DNA from: Geotrypetes seraphini | Lineage: Eukaryota; Chordata; Amphibia; Gymnophiona; Dermophiidae | Assembly: GCF_902459505.1 (NCBI RefSeq) | Contig: NC_047084.1 | Location: forward strand, 462,402,140-462,466,139 | Reading direction: 5' to 3' | Length of the DNA stretch: 64,000 bases | Shown here: positions 1 to 11,700 of the stretch, in pieces | Numbering within the stretch: position 1 is the first letter of the stretch | Layout of the letters: every line of letters begins with the position of its first letter | Program-made: the position numbers and the translations under genes | The notes under the pieces: model-generated | Database searches by the model: none | What the model was told of the DNA's origin: nothing | The model's input: the letters and a program-made list of their open reading frames with translations, nothing else

Positions 1-103
1 GTGGAATAAGGGAGCAGTTCATCATAGAAAACCTGCAACAACCTTGAAAATAGGCATAAGGAAGGGAGAGAGGGCACAAACAGATCTTTCAAGACTCTCT
101 CAC

Positions 104-268
104 CTCCTGTCTTTTCACCTCTTTGGCCGAGAGCTCCTCACTGACGTGATCAAATGTCTCGCTCCACAATTTGCTGTTGCGACGCTTAGAGGTAGCAGAT
201 GGGTTCCGGGATCGGGACCGGGGGGAAAAGCTGAACAGCTGATTGTCACTCCGTAGACTGATGGTCCT
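104..268 (-). CDS. NET1/ARHGEF3-family RhoGEF, exon 3 of the visible model (internal coding exon)
   Basis: Seen: read on the minus strand, the acceptor tttccag at 269-275 opens 165 bases (55 whole codons) that begin RTISLRSDNQ, include KRRNSKLWSETFD and end SAKEVKRQE. The donor GAG|gtgagag lies at 104/103. Known: in ARHGEF3 and NET1 this is the linker just before the DH domain; human ARHGEF3 has SKLWSETFD and SKEIKRQE at the same place. These proteins activate RhoA by nucleotide exchange. The next exon, which should start the DH domain, would lie beyond the left edge. Both boundaries are phase 0 and fit exon 2 at 6344-6451. The match is closer to ARHGEF3 here, while exons 1 and 2 resemble NET1 more, so I give no symbol. 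Confidence 0.92.
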
Positions 269-436
269 CTGGAAACCAAAAAAAGAAGCAGCAAAGAATA
301 AGGCTGGGATCAGATCATGCATGGATTCAGTGACAGAAGCAAGGATTATATAAAACTGTATAGTATCTACATCACTTATTTTCTACTCTGTACACCACTT
401 TGATGTGCTGCTAACCACAAAGGATGGTTAAAGAAA

Positions 437-1226
437 GATTAGGTTCTTACCTTTGCTAATCTTCTTTCTTGTATATCCACACACTATTCCTGGACAAGTG
501 GGTAGTCAATCCCATCTCGCGAGATCTCTTGTAGGAAGCTTCATTTCTATATTTTTGATCCTCCCCTTTTACCTCAGGACTGCCCTCTGACTTCCAGTTG
601 GTACAAAAGCAGACATCATACCTGTATAGCACACAGAAAAGGGGAGGGGTACATGGATACTCCTTGAGAAAAGTCTAATCTGCTTGTTAACATAAAACTG
701 CATAAGAAATTATGAACAAACAGGTTTCATAAACGTTATAAACCATAAAATCTGAACAAGGAGAGACAGCCTGCACTAGGTGTGCAGCAAATTAGCGAAA
801 GATCCTCAGAATAAAATGCACGATGATGATGGAGGTTAATCTTGGAAAGGCTGGTCAAAGAATCAGAACTCCAACTTACTTATTGAGGCAGGCAACTTGC
901 GACCTTAGAATTACATGGTTCTAAGTCATTGCTGTTGGTTCGCAGTTAGAACCTTGTAATCCCATGCATAGACTAATTTCTGTACATAGAACCATGTAAT
1001 TTCTTATGAAATGAAGGAATGGTTAAGTTGCAATAAATCCTCGTGAGTGTTGTAACATCTACATGTCAGATAGAACCCAGAAGTCATCGGAGTTAAAAAT
1101 ACTGAAAATTGTCACTTAGAACCCTGTAATTCTATGGTCGCGAACTGGTGAATCACCAACTCGCAGGGCGGGTTCCAGGAATAGAGTGTGGATTTACAAG
1201 AAAGAAGATTAGCAAAGAACCTAATC
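437..1226. repeat. short inverted-repeat element with DIRS-like termini
   Basis: The left arm (about 437-502, aggttcttacctttgctaat...) is the near reverse complement of the right arm (about 1168-1226, ending ttagcaaagaaccta). Both arms also carry the tattcctggacaagtggg / ccaggaataga words found at the start of the DIRS-type element that follows directly at about 1227. It looks like a non-autonomous relative. The same arrangement recurs at 8336-8678. Confidence 0.6.
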
Positions 1227-4200
1227 TTTCCTTCTTGTATAATCCCACTCTATTCCTGGACAAGTGGGATGTGACCCTGGTCCCTCAAATTCAGGGTGGG
1301 ACTGATGAGTCTGCTACCAGAACTGAAGATGCGAAGGCAGAATCCCACTCAACTGTAAAAGATTTGCAAGGAAGACCAAGTGTCAGCTCTAAAATGGGGA
1401 AACCGCCGAAGATTCTATCCATGAAGAAGCAACACATCATGTGGAGTGAGCCTTTATCGAAAGAGGAAGCCGATGTCTGGCTTCAATATCTGCAAATGAA
1501 ATATCCATGCAGATCCATCTGGAAATTGTGGCTTTCGAAGTCGGTCTGCCCTTATGGGCTGCACCTACCAGCGCAAACAGATGACCGGACAAATGAAACT
1601 CATTTGTAACCTCTAAGTACCTCAACAAAAGCCTGCGCACATCCAATGATTCCAACACCGTGTCATGTTTGCTCGAACCCAAGGGTGTAAAGGCTGGCAA
1701 CCGCACATCCTAGTTGTTGTGGAAACTAAAGACCACCTTCAGAAGAAAGGAGGGGACAGTACACAGGATCATGCTTGAGTCCATAATTCGAAGAAAAGGA
1801 TTTCTGTAGGACAAAGCCTGAAGTTTGGAAACACTGCGGGCCAACGTAAAGGCCACCAAGAATACCGTCTGGACAGTGAGGTCCATCAAAGAAGCCTGGT
1901 CCAACGGTTCATAGGGCGAACTTGCAAGCGACCTGAGAACATGCCCTTTAAAAACCTGACCACAATGGAAGAGTAGCCATAGAGCCCCCAAGGGCTTAGG
2001 ACCAAAGCACAAAAGTCTAGCTGTCTGAACTCACAGGGAGCTGAATGCAAGGCCCTTTTCCAAGCCTACTTGAGGACAGGCAAGTACAATCAGGATTGAC
2101 GTCGAACTTGGTCTTTAGTCTTCCGAGTGCACCAAAGTTGAAAACACTGCCAAACCTTAGCAAAGCTGCAACCGTTGACTTCTTGCTGTGCAAGAAGGTA
2201 GCTATCACTCCTGCCGAGTAGCTTCTGCACACGAAATCTGCATGCTCAAGACTCAAAAGTGGTCCGGATCCTGCAAGGCATGAATGACAGGGAAGTTGGA
2301 GACCCTGATCCAGCTGCAGACGAACCAAGAAGGCATGCCAGGGGCATCTCAAGAATTACCTGACCCCAGTGTGTCTCGATTCTTCTAAGATGATGGCCTA
2401 TTATGGGCCACGGAGGAAAGACGGAGAAGGCTCTCCCGTAGCCAAGGCATCCAATCCTTCTCTTCCTGGTTTGTGACAGTTGTGGAATAAACGAGTTGCC
2501 TGCCTGTTGGACACCGACACCATCAGACCAAATGTCAGGCCATCTCCATCTCTCTACTATACATTGAAAGGCTCTCTAGGACGTCAGACCATGCCCCTGG
2601 AAAATGAGAGAATCTACTTGACCGTTGTATACTCCTGCTACTTGTGCCGCTGAAAACACCAGAAAATGCTTTTCTGCCCAGCAAAAGGACATTTGAGCTT
2701 CCTACCACATGGCCATGCTTCTGGTGCCCCCATGACGACTGACATAGGCTACTGCTGTGGCATTGTCCAAGAAGACTAAAAGCCTTGTTCTGGAGTGTAT
2801 TCTCGAAATGTAAGAGCCTGCGAGATCGCTTGAAGTCCCAGGCATTTGAGCAACCACTTTTATTCAGAAGGGGACCAACGTCCTCAGACCGCACAAAGCA
2901 TCCCCCCAGCCATAAGAATGGACATCTGTCATCAAAATCATCCAGGTATAGAGATCCAGAGAGAAACTCCTCTGGATAGAGAATTCAACCACCAGGCTAG
3001 ACTGCGCGGAGCCTCCATGGTCCCGAGGAGCTGCACATGCAGCGGATATCTCTGCAGACTCCAACAGGAGATAAGCAAGTCCTGTATTGGGTGCAAGTGA
3101 ACCCAAGCCAAGGGAACTAAATCTATAGCTGTGCGGCCCCTGTGACCATCTACTCCAGAACCTGCAGGTATTGCCAGGCTATTGGGGCTTGAATGTCCAG
3201 AAAAGCACTAGCAACTGGCAAAGCTTCTCCTGGCACAACTCAGGAAGAAACACCTTGTTAATTCCCATAACAAAACAGACCTCCAAGTATTCAAGGTCTC
3301 ACGTCGAAATGAGCTAACTCTTCCAAAAGTTGACCTCCCAGCCTAGTCTCTGCAGCAGCTGAATGCTCTGTTGCACTGCTTGGCGTCCTTCGGACTCTGA
3401 CTGAGCCCTGATGAGCAAATCGTCCAGATATGGATGGACTCGGATCCCGAGTTTCTATAGGTGGGCTGCCACAATCACCATCACCTTGGGAAAGTCTGAG
3501 GTGCTCTCGCCAGCCAGAAAGGCAAGGCAGCAAACTGGAAGTGCTGTTGCAATACGTGGAATTTCAACTATCTTCTGTGCTCTGGAAAAAAACAGCAATA
3601 CGAAAGGAGGCCTCAGACAAATCCATAGAGACCAGAAATTCCCCTGGCGCTACCTAGGTGATTACCAACCACATTGTTACTAGATTGAATCAAGGAATCT
3701 TGAGGACCGAATTGATCGCTTTGAGATCCAGAACTGATCTCCAGAGCCTTTCTTTGGCTTGAAGTATATAGAGTATCTGCCAGAGCCCAGAGTTGGACTC
3801 TGGAACCAGCTCTATGACTGCTATATCCAACAATCTATGGACAGTGGCTCAGACTTTGTTCACTTTGTGTGGTCTCCCTGCTGGAGAGTTTACAAAAAAT
3901 TCTGGAAGAGGCCGATAAAACTCAAGCTTGTACCCTTCTTGTAGTGTAGAATGTCCTGCAATCTGTGGCGATGTCTGCCACTCCTCCAGGAATGCCTAGA
4001 GCCTCTCCTCCAATTTTGTGGAGGGATGGTCAAGGGCCTGGCATCATAACTGCTTCTTTGAGGTGGAAGTAAAGCAGGCTCCTGAAGTCTGCAGTTGCCT
4101 AGCTCCACAAACCTATTTGGTACTTTGATACGAGATTTGACCCGAGGGGCCATTGAAGAACTGATTATATCACCTGCAGGACAAAAACTAGAATGCTCCA

Positions 4201-5500
4201 GTCCCCCGAGGTCTGCTGTACAGCAAGGACTGAGGCTTGCGGTCCTGCACACTAACCATTAGATCATTCAGATCTCTATCAAACAATAATTGCTCTTTAA
4301 AGGGCAGTTTACTGAGGGTCGTTTCATACAAAGAATCACCAGACCACTGATTGATCCACAACATCCAGCATGCAGAGAGAAAGTAAGCCGACAACTTGCT
4401 CACCACTCTGATTAAGTCATACGGGGCATCGGTCACATAGTCAACGCTAGACAATGGTGTCAGGATCACGATGCAGCTTGGGGGTAACAGGTTCTAGCAA
4501 CAAAGGATGCCATTGTGGCTGCTCTCAAACTTGAGGCTATGGAATCTAAAAAAATGTTTCTGCACAAAATCAATCCTGTAGTCTTGTGTGTTCCTCAATA
4601 CCATTCCGCCTTTACTAGGGAGAGAAGTACACTTTGTGACCTGCACCACCAAAGAGTTCATCTTTGGAGAACCAAAAATGCTGAATAAAGGTCTCTGCCA
4701 TCGGATAGTGTGGATATGGCCACTCTCAGAGGATCTCCCGATACCTCCTAGTGATCCATGCGCATCTTTGCAATGTTTGGATGTTCAGGAAAAGAGGAAG
4801 ACTGTGGCTTCTTGCTACTCAAAAGAGCACTGCGCTGTCAAGGACCGACTAGCCTCCCAATTCCTGAAGGGATTCTGAGATTATTCAAACCACCTGCGTT
4901 GATAGGAATTGTCTCCACACAGTGGGAACCTCCTCAAGATCTGGAAAGTCACCCAGATCTGGGTCCTTGAGATCTGTGACTGCCGTCAAATTCACCACTG
5001 TGGAAGAGCCTCTCTTGAGAAAGCAAAGGTATGAGGACATCATCTGAATCACCTGTGGGCGGACTGTCCCCCAACCGTGCATGGCCCTGGAAGAAGGTCC
5101 CCTACCCCCACCCCAACATAAACACCATGATAGGCAGGTTAAGCAAATTAGTATTGACTAAAGCCAGAAACAGCATAGTCAAATTCCGGGGGAAAACCTG
5201 GACCTTGAAGGGCAGTCGCCTCCTCTAAACCCTTCTTGGAGCTCTTTGGAGATTTGTAGGCTTTTGGCATGGAATTGCAGGTGTGTTTCACAGGAGCCCC
5301 CGGCCCAATTTTTGGATAGTCCTCAGACGGACTAAGCATTAGAATCACCCCTCCCCCCAAAAGGAGCAAGGGGGGGACTAAGCCATCGCCACTCTTCCCC
5401 CTCATGCTATGCAGCATACAGATGCTCACCAGACAGCCATCCTCTGGAAACAGGGCATGAATCCTAGGTATCCTGCCCCGAGGAGACCATCTTCTGACAC
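1227..5500 (-). mobile_element. fossil DIRS-type (tyrosine-recombinase) retroelement, old copy
   Basis: On the minus strand, 1710-2012 resembles the tyrosine-recombinase region of the better preserved copy at 8748-14300 (shared FLVAFT.AR.VSKLQAL-type block). About 4188-4469 resembles the ORF1 region of the same family. The copy is broken many times (well over ten breaks) and its right end is not clear, so 5500 is approximate. It lies in intron 2 of the RhoGEF gene, in the same direction as the gene. It looks clearly older than the copy in intron 1. Confidence 0.6.
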
Positions 5501-6343
5501 ATTATCTTGCAAAAATTAATTTTGAGGCAGATTTTATTTCAGGATAAAAGATTTTATTATTTTATTTCAAATCGGGAAAATCCAAGTTTGTCACCACGGG
5601 AACGATTTTGTTACTAAAACAGCCCAGGAAAATCAAAATCGATTAATAAAAAACAGTAATTTAGAATTTCTGGGGTGGGGGGCCTAGGGCTAACTCCCAA
5701 ACCTCTTAAAACCCAATTCTGTAGATCACCACCTAAATCGATCTCACAGGCCATCAGCCTGTTACTGTGCCATGCGGTGCGCTACCAGCTGCAAGATGGA
5801 ATCTTAAACAGCTTACAGGGAATCATCTGCCTCAAAAAGCCTTGGAACCTTGACTACCGGTCTTCCGACTGCCTCTCGGGCCCAACGCCTTGGTTGGAGA
5901 CCTCTACCTCATCCAGAAATGCCATGCACATAAATGGGTGGAGGAATGCAGTCAGCCCCAATCCTGGACATACCACCATGGAGCCAAAGAGTCATGCAGC
6001 CTGCACTCAAATATACTAGCGGACAAACCTGGGATAAGCCATGCTCCCAAGGGAACGGTCCCCGAGCCATGATCAGTGAATGTAGGCTGTGCATGTGGGT
6101 ACACTGCAAAGCAGCCAACCCCCTGGAAACAGACTTTGCAAGTAAAGTCTGCAATCTCCCTTAGCAAGAGCTGTCCCTACAGGGAACCTCTGCAGCATGA
6201 AAACACAAATCTGTGAAAATACAGAAAAAAATTAGGACAAGCAGAAAAGACTACCTCCTACTGTGGCTGACAAGAATTTTCTAGCATTTCTGGGCTACAC
6301 TATACATATGCAAGTACGTATATACATAATTCAAACCTAGTAC
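5501..6343. other. intronic DNA without recognised features
   Basis: An AT-rich stretch (5510-5660) is followed by mixed DNA up to the donor of exon 2. Short overlapping frames occur on both strands between 5890 and 6170, but none resembles a protein I know and none is bounded by convincing splice sites. It may be the decayed right end of the DIRS-type element. Confidence 0.4.
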
Positions 6344-6451
6344 CTGGATGGTCTGGCTAAGCCGTTTCAGAGGCGTCACCTTGGAGGGAGGTACAGAGCT
6401 GGCTGCCACTGCCACCTTTGAAACAGGTTTAATCCTTTTGTTGATTGGCTC
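6344..6451 (-). CDS. NET1/ARHGEF3-family RhoGEF, exon 2 (shared by both isoforms)
   Basis: Seen: minus-strand acceptor ttttgcag just above 6451, then 36 codons starting EPINKRIKPVSKV and ending TPLKRLSQTIQ, then donor CAG|gtacta at 6344/6343. Known: both NET1 and ARHGEF3 have EPSNKR(V)(K/R)PL at the start of the matching exon and RF(G/S)QT(I/L)Q at its end. The family's usually conserved TSLANLI stretch is replaced here by a divergent AVAASSVPPS segment, which argues for a separate paralogue or fast change. The intron to exon 3 (269-6343) is 6.1 kb and holds a decayed DIRS-type element. The intron to the short-isoform exon (6452-16873) is 10.4 kb and holds a second one. Confidence 0.92.
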
Positions 6452-7170
6452 CTGCAAAACAGAGATAGGAATGAATTCAAAGCAAATGTATATCCAGCCT
6501 GAAGCACCTTTGTATACCCTCAGTGTAGGGGGATCCCTAACATCTCAAGGCACAATGAAATCTTTTTCAAGACCAAGGTTTTTGAAGATAACAGCCCAGT
6601 TCAATTTTATTTTTAGACACTACATCCTGCCTGGTTGTCCAAGGGGAAAACTGTTCGCTCTTTTCCTGACAGGAAAGCTCATTTTTTTAAAAAAAATTAT
6701 TCTTTGCTAGACCTGTTGTTGGGGAAAACAGCTGTTTCCCGAAAAGCAGGAAGTGGATACAGTACTGGTTACCTCAGATTAACTTACAAAACCAATTACA
6801 ATTTAACAGTTAGATCTTTTTTTTAGGTGTGAATTTCTAAAGCCCGTTGCACCTTAATCCTGTCCTGCTCTTCCAATACCAAGACCACTATGCACAGCTC
6901 TGAAAAAAGGGCCCCATACCTGCCCACAGCAGCCAGAGCCAGCTTAACTATTAGATCAGTGTATCGCAAACTGTGTGCCTCCTGAGATTCCAAGTGTGCC
7001 AAGAGAAGCACCGGCCAGCTGACTTGCCTCTCGCTGCAAGAGGCACCTCCTGTAGGCACCTCCTGCACCCACCCGCCCACCATCACATTTCTCTCTGTAC
7101 CCCCCTGCCCGCCATCACGTTTCTCTCTGCACACACATCCCCTCTCCCCCCAAGCAGCAGCAGCATCTCA

Positions 7171-7368
7171 GTGTGCTTTTAACTTGGTCACACAGCTGCC
7201 GCTAGGATTAATTTAGACGAAGTTTCATCCCCGAGCCTCGGGGCCTTTGCTAGGCCGGCCCGTTTCGATGATGCAACAGGCCAACCTAGCAAAAGCCCCA
7301 AGATCAGGGATGAAACCGCATCTAAATTAATCTTAGCGGCAGCTGTGTGACCCAGTTAAAAGCACACA
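7171..7368. repeat. large foldback (inverted repeat) at the head of a purine-rich array
   Basis: The arms, about 88 bases each (7171-7259 and 7278-7368), are near reverse complements, from gtgtgcttttaacttggtca inward to ctaggccggcc. The inner part also resembles the foldback at 22240-22296 inside the Helitron at 17813-22521, so this belongs to the same repeat complex. It is followed directly by the purine-rich array at 7370-8300. Confidence 0.7.
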
Positions 7369-7369
7369 G

Positions 7370-8103
7370 TAAGCTGCCACTTGAGACAGGAGAAGTACTG
7401 CTGGACAAGGGAGGAGGGAAAGGGAAGGGAGAAGGAGTATTGCTGGACATGGGGAGAGAAGAGGTGCTGCTGGACCTGGTAGGAGGGAAAGGAAAGCTGC
7501 TACACACTGGAGGGGAGGGTGAGATGGTGGATGGGGAGAAAGCATATTAGCTGTGAGTGGGGTTGGGGAGAGTTAAGGAAGGAAAATTGTTACAGGAGCG
7601 AGAGTGATGAGAACGGGAGAAATGGATATGGGGTGCAGGAGAGGGAGAAATGATGCATGGGGAAAGAACATAGGTTGGGGAGTGGGAAGGAAGGATGTCA
7701 CTCGAGGGAAGAGGCAAGGAGAGAGAAAAAGTGTGCAGGAGGCAGAAAGGGTTGGACTCGTGGAAATGGCAAGATGGATGGGGAGGACAGAAAGGAGGGA
7801 AGGAAAAATGTCAGGGGGAAGGAGGAGAGGACAGAGTGAAAAGTTGGACTCATGAAGGGAAAGAGAAAGAGATGTTGATTAGGGGAGGGAAGGAGGACCG
7901 GAGGAGAAGAAGCATGCAGGAGGAAGAGAGAAAGAAATGTTAGACTGGTGGAAAGGAGGGAGAAATGTTGGACTGGGAGCAGGGGCAGAAAGGAGAAAGA
8001 GAAAGGAGATGGACTGCAGGGGCCAGAAAGGAGGAAGGGAGAGAAAAATCTTACACTGGGGGTGGGGGGAGGAGAGATGACTGAAGGGAAGAGATACCAG
8101 ACC

Positions 8104-8156
<53 letters not shown>

Positions 8157-8300
8157 AAGAAGAAGAGAGACATGTCAAACCACTGGGAGGAAAGGAGAGA
8201 CATGTCAAACCATGGAAACGGTGAGGGAAGGGGAGAGAGGAAGGGAAGGTAAGACAAGACAAGGAAAAGTAGATTTTGAGAAGAAAGCAGAAAAATGGAA
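7370..8300 (+). repeat. purine-rich array with gctggac words
   Basis: About 0.9 kb of almost pure A/G sequence built from degenerate units such as attgctggacatggggaga. Long open frames here on both strands are low-complexity by-products. Related arrays lie at 18955-19400, 24400-24800, 30410-31180, 55140-55440 and 61890-62450. Confidence 0.75.
8104..8156. repeat. (AGT)n microsatellite, about 17 units
   Basis: An uninterrupted trinucleotide run inside the purine-rich array. It creates a false poly-serine (plus strand) or poly-tyrosine (minus strand) frame. Confidence 0.97.
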
Positions 8301-8335
8301 TGTTAAGTTAATGCCAAAGATGGATGCAAGGCAGA

Positions 8336-8678
8336 AAGTGGATAAGAAGGCACTGGAAAGCACAGTTACTTACCGTAACAGGTGTTATCCAGGGACAGCA
8401 GGCAGCTATTCTCACATATGGGTGACGTCATCAGCGGAGCCCGGAGCGGAAGCTCGCAAGCAGACTTGCTTGAAGAAACTCAAAATTTTGAGTCGACCAC
8501 ACCGCGCATGCGCGAGTGCCTTCCCGCCCAGCGTAGGGCACGTCTCCTCAGTTCAGATAGCTAGCAGAGAAGCCAACTAGGGGAGGTGGGTGGGTTGTGA
8601 GAATAGCTGCCTGCTGTCCCTGGATAACACCTGTTACAGTAAGTAACTGTGCTTTCCAGTGCCTTCTTATCCACTTAT
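8336..8678. repeat. short inverted-repeat element with DIRS-like termini, beside the intron-1 DIRS copy
   Basis: The arms of about 80 bases (8336-8431 and 8596-8678) are near-perfect reverse complements, from aagtggataagaaggcactg inward. They carry the atccagggacagcaggcag / gtgagaatag words that are also at the termini of the DIRS element at 8748-14300. The outermost arm bases include the flanking purine array, so the element boundary is uncertain by some tens of bases. Confidence 0.7.
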
Positions 8679-8698
8679 ATATATATATATATATATAT
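8677..8698. repeat. (TA)n microsatellite
   Basis: About eleven TA units between the short foldback and the DIRS-type element. Confidence 0.9.
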
Positions 8699-8747
8699 CA
8701 CTTATCCTAACGGATGTAGCGGTATATAAGAAATAAATTACATTACA

Positions 8748-11700
8748 TTTATCCCAGGACAAGCAGGCAGGTATTCTCGCATATGGGTGACCTCCAAGCT
8801 AACCAAAATGGGATGGTGGGAATGTTGGCAATTTAGGAGAATAAATTTTGTAATACTGTTTGGCCAAACTATCCATCCCGTCTGGAGAAAGTATCCAGAC
8901 AATAGTGAGAAGTGAAAGTATGAACCAAGGACCAAGTAGCAGCCTTGCAAATTTCCTCAATAGGTGTAGATCTGAGGAAAGCTACTGAAGCTGCCATTGC
9001 TCTGACTTTATGGGTTGTGACTCTACTGTGTAGGGGTAATCCAGCCTGGGCATAGCAGAATGAGATACAAGCAGCCATCCAATTGGAGATGGTACGCTTA
9101 GATAGGATGTCCCAACTTATTTGGATCACAGGATATAAAAAGTTGAGGAGCAGTTCTGTGTGGTTTGGTGTGTTCCAAATAGAAGGCCAAAGCACGTTTA
9201 CAGTCCAGAGTATGAAGAGCTATTTCTCCAGGATGAGAATGAGGCTTTGGAAAGAACACTGGAAGAACAATGTATTGGTTGAGATGAAATTCTGATACCA
9301 CTTTAGAGAGGAATTTAGGATGAGTGTGAAGGACCACTTTGTCATGATGAAACACCATGAAAGATGGATCAGCAACTAAAGCTTGCAGCTCACTGACTCT
9401 TCGAGCAGAAGTGAGGGCAATGAGAAACACCACTTTCCAAGTGAGATACTTCAGATGAGCCTTGTCAATTGGTTCAAATGGAGGCTTCATCAGTTGAGCA
9501 AGGACAACATTGAGGTCCCAAACCACAGGAGGCACTTTGAGAGAAGGCTTCACATTGAAAAATCCTTTCATGAATCTGGAAACCACCAGATGAGCAGAGA
9601 GGGGTTTCCCTTCAATAGGCTGATGGAAAGCCGCAATTGCACTGAGATGGACTCGGATCGATGTAGACTTGAGGCCAGAAGTGGATAAGTGCAAAAGATA
9701 ATCCAAAACAGAAGATATGGAGGAATGTTCAGGCTCCTTATCATGAGAAAAACACCACATAGAAAATCTAATCCATTTTTGGTGATAGCATTGTCTAGTG
9801 GTAGGTTTCCTAGAAGCCTCTACGACGTCTCTTACAGATTGAGAAAACTGAAGAGGAGGCATGTTGAAAGGTACCAAGTTGTCAGGTGTAGAGACTGCAG
9901 GTTGGGATAAAGCAGAGATCCCTGACTCTGTGTAAGCAGAGATGGAAAAACTGGTTGACGGTATGGCTCCCTGCTGCTGAGTTGAAGTAGAAGGGAGTAC
10001 CAAGGTTGTCTCGGCCACCGAGGAGCAATCGGAATAATGGTGGCATAGTCGTTCTTTAACTTGACAAGAGTCTTGAGAATGAGTGAGAATGAGAGGGAAT
10101 GGAGGGAATGCATATAGGAAGAGATTCGGCCATTCCAGAAGAAAAGCATCTGCCTCGTGGCAATGAGGAGAGTATATCCTGGAGCAGAACTGAGGCAGTC
10201 TGTAGTTGTGGGGAGCTGCAAAGAGGTCTATCTGAGGCATTCCCCACTGTGAAAAAATGTGATGAAGAGGCGAGGAATGGAGTGTCCATTCATGAGGTTG
10301 CAGAAGACTACTCAAGTTGTCCACCAAGCAATTCTTCTCCCTTTGGATATAGACAGCTTTGAGGAAGGTGTTGTGGTGAATTGCCCAGTCACAAACCTTC
10401 AGAGCTTTTTGATAAAGGGAGGCAGATCCCGTCCCTCCCTGTTTGTTGACATAATACATAGCGACTTGGTTGTCCATCCGAATGAGGACTACTTGGTCGT
10501 GAAGAAGATGTTGAAAAGCATTGAGAGCCTTGAGGATCACTCTGAGTTCCAACAGATTGATATGACACTGACGATCCGTACTGGTCCAGTGGCCTTGTGT
10601 ACGGAGACCATCGAGATGAGCACCCCAAGCGTAGGTCGAAGAATCTGTCGTGAGGACCTTCTGATGCGGGGGCGTTTAAATAAGCAAGCCTCTGGAGAGA
10701 TTGGAAGAGAGCATCCACCAATGGAGAGACTGCTTCAATGAAGGACTTATGTGTTGAGAAAGTGGGTCACAAACCTGCGTCCATTGAGATGCCAGGGTCC
10801 ACTGAGGAATTCTGAGGTGAAGTCTGGCAAAAGGAGTCACGTGTACTGTGGAGGCCATGTGACCCAGGAGTACCATCATGTGTCTCGCTGAGATAGAAGA
10901 GCGGGAAGACACTGTATGACAGAGTTGAAGAAGAGCTTCCAGACGTTGTTGTGGAAGGAATGCTCTGAGTTGGACAGTATCCAGAACAGCTCCGATGAAT
11001 TGTAGATTCTGTGAGGGCTGAAGTTGGGATTTGGGAAAGTTGATTTTGAATCCCAAACTTTGTAGGAAACAGGTAGTCCGTTGGGTCGCTACAATAACCC
11101 CCTGAGATGTTGAATCTTTGATGAGCCAGTCGTCGAGGTAGGGAAATACCTAAAGACCATGGCTCCTTAGAGCTGCTGGTACCACTACCAGGCACTTGGT
11201 GAACACTCTGGGAGATGAAGCCAGGCCGAAGGGCAGCACTCTGTATTGATAATGCAGATTCCCCACCCGAAATCTGAGATATTGACGGGAGGCCGGATGA
11301 ATGGGAATGAGTAGGCCTCCTTGAGATCCAGAGAGCATAACCGGTTGTTCTGCTCGAGAAGGGGATAAAGGGATGCCAGAGACAACATTCGAAATTTTTC
11401 TTTGACCAAAAATTTGTTGAGAGTCCTGAGATCCAGAATGGGCCGCAGATCGCCCGTCTTCTTCGGAACAAGGAAGTAACGGGAGTAAAAAACCCTGTTC
11501 CAGAGGAACTGTTTCGATGGCATGGAGACAAAGCAGAGCTTGAGCTTCCTGAAGAAGAAGGGCGGTCTGGGAAGGATTGGAAGGATACTCTCTTGGAGGA
11601 AGCTCTGATGGAACCTGAGTGAAATGAAGAGAGTATCCTTCTCTGATGATGGTCAGTATGGTCAGTACCGAGAGGTCGGATGTAACTGTCATCCATCGGT

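Noticed and set aside
1148-1609. 153-codon plus-strand frame
   Set aside because: It starts in the terminal repeat and runs antisense across the old DIRS-type element. No similarity was recognised.
4188-4469. 93-codon minus-strand frame as a possible exon
   Set aside because: It fits better as part of the ORF1 region of the fossil DIRS-type element in intron 2.
7948-8580. 210-codon plus-strand open frame
   Set aside because: It runs through the purine-rich array and the (AGT)n microsatellite (poly-serine) and into the inverted repeat at 8336. Its composition is explained by the repeats.
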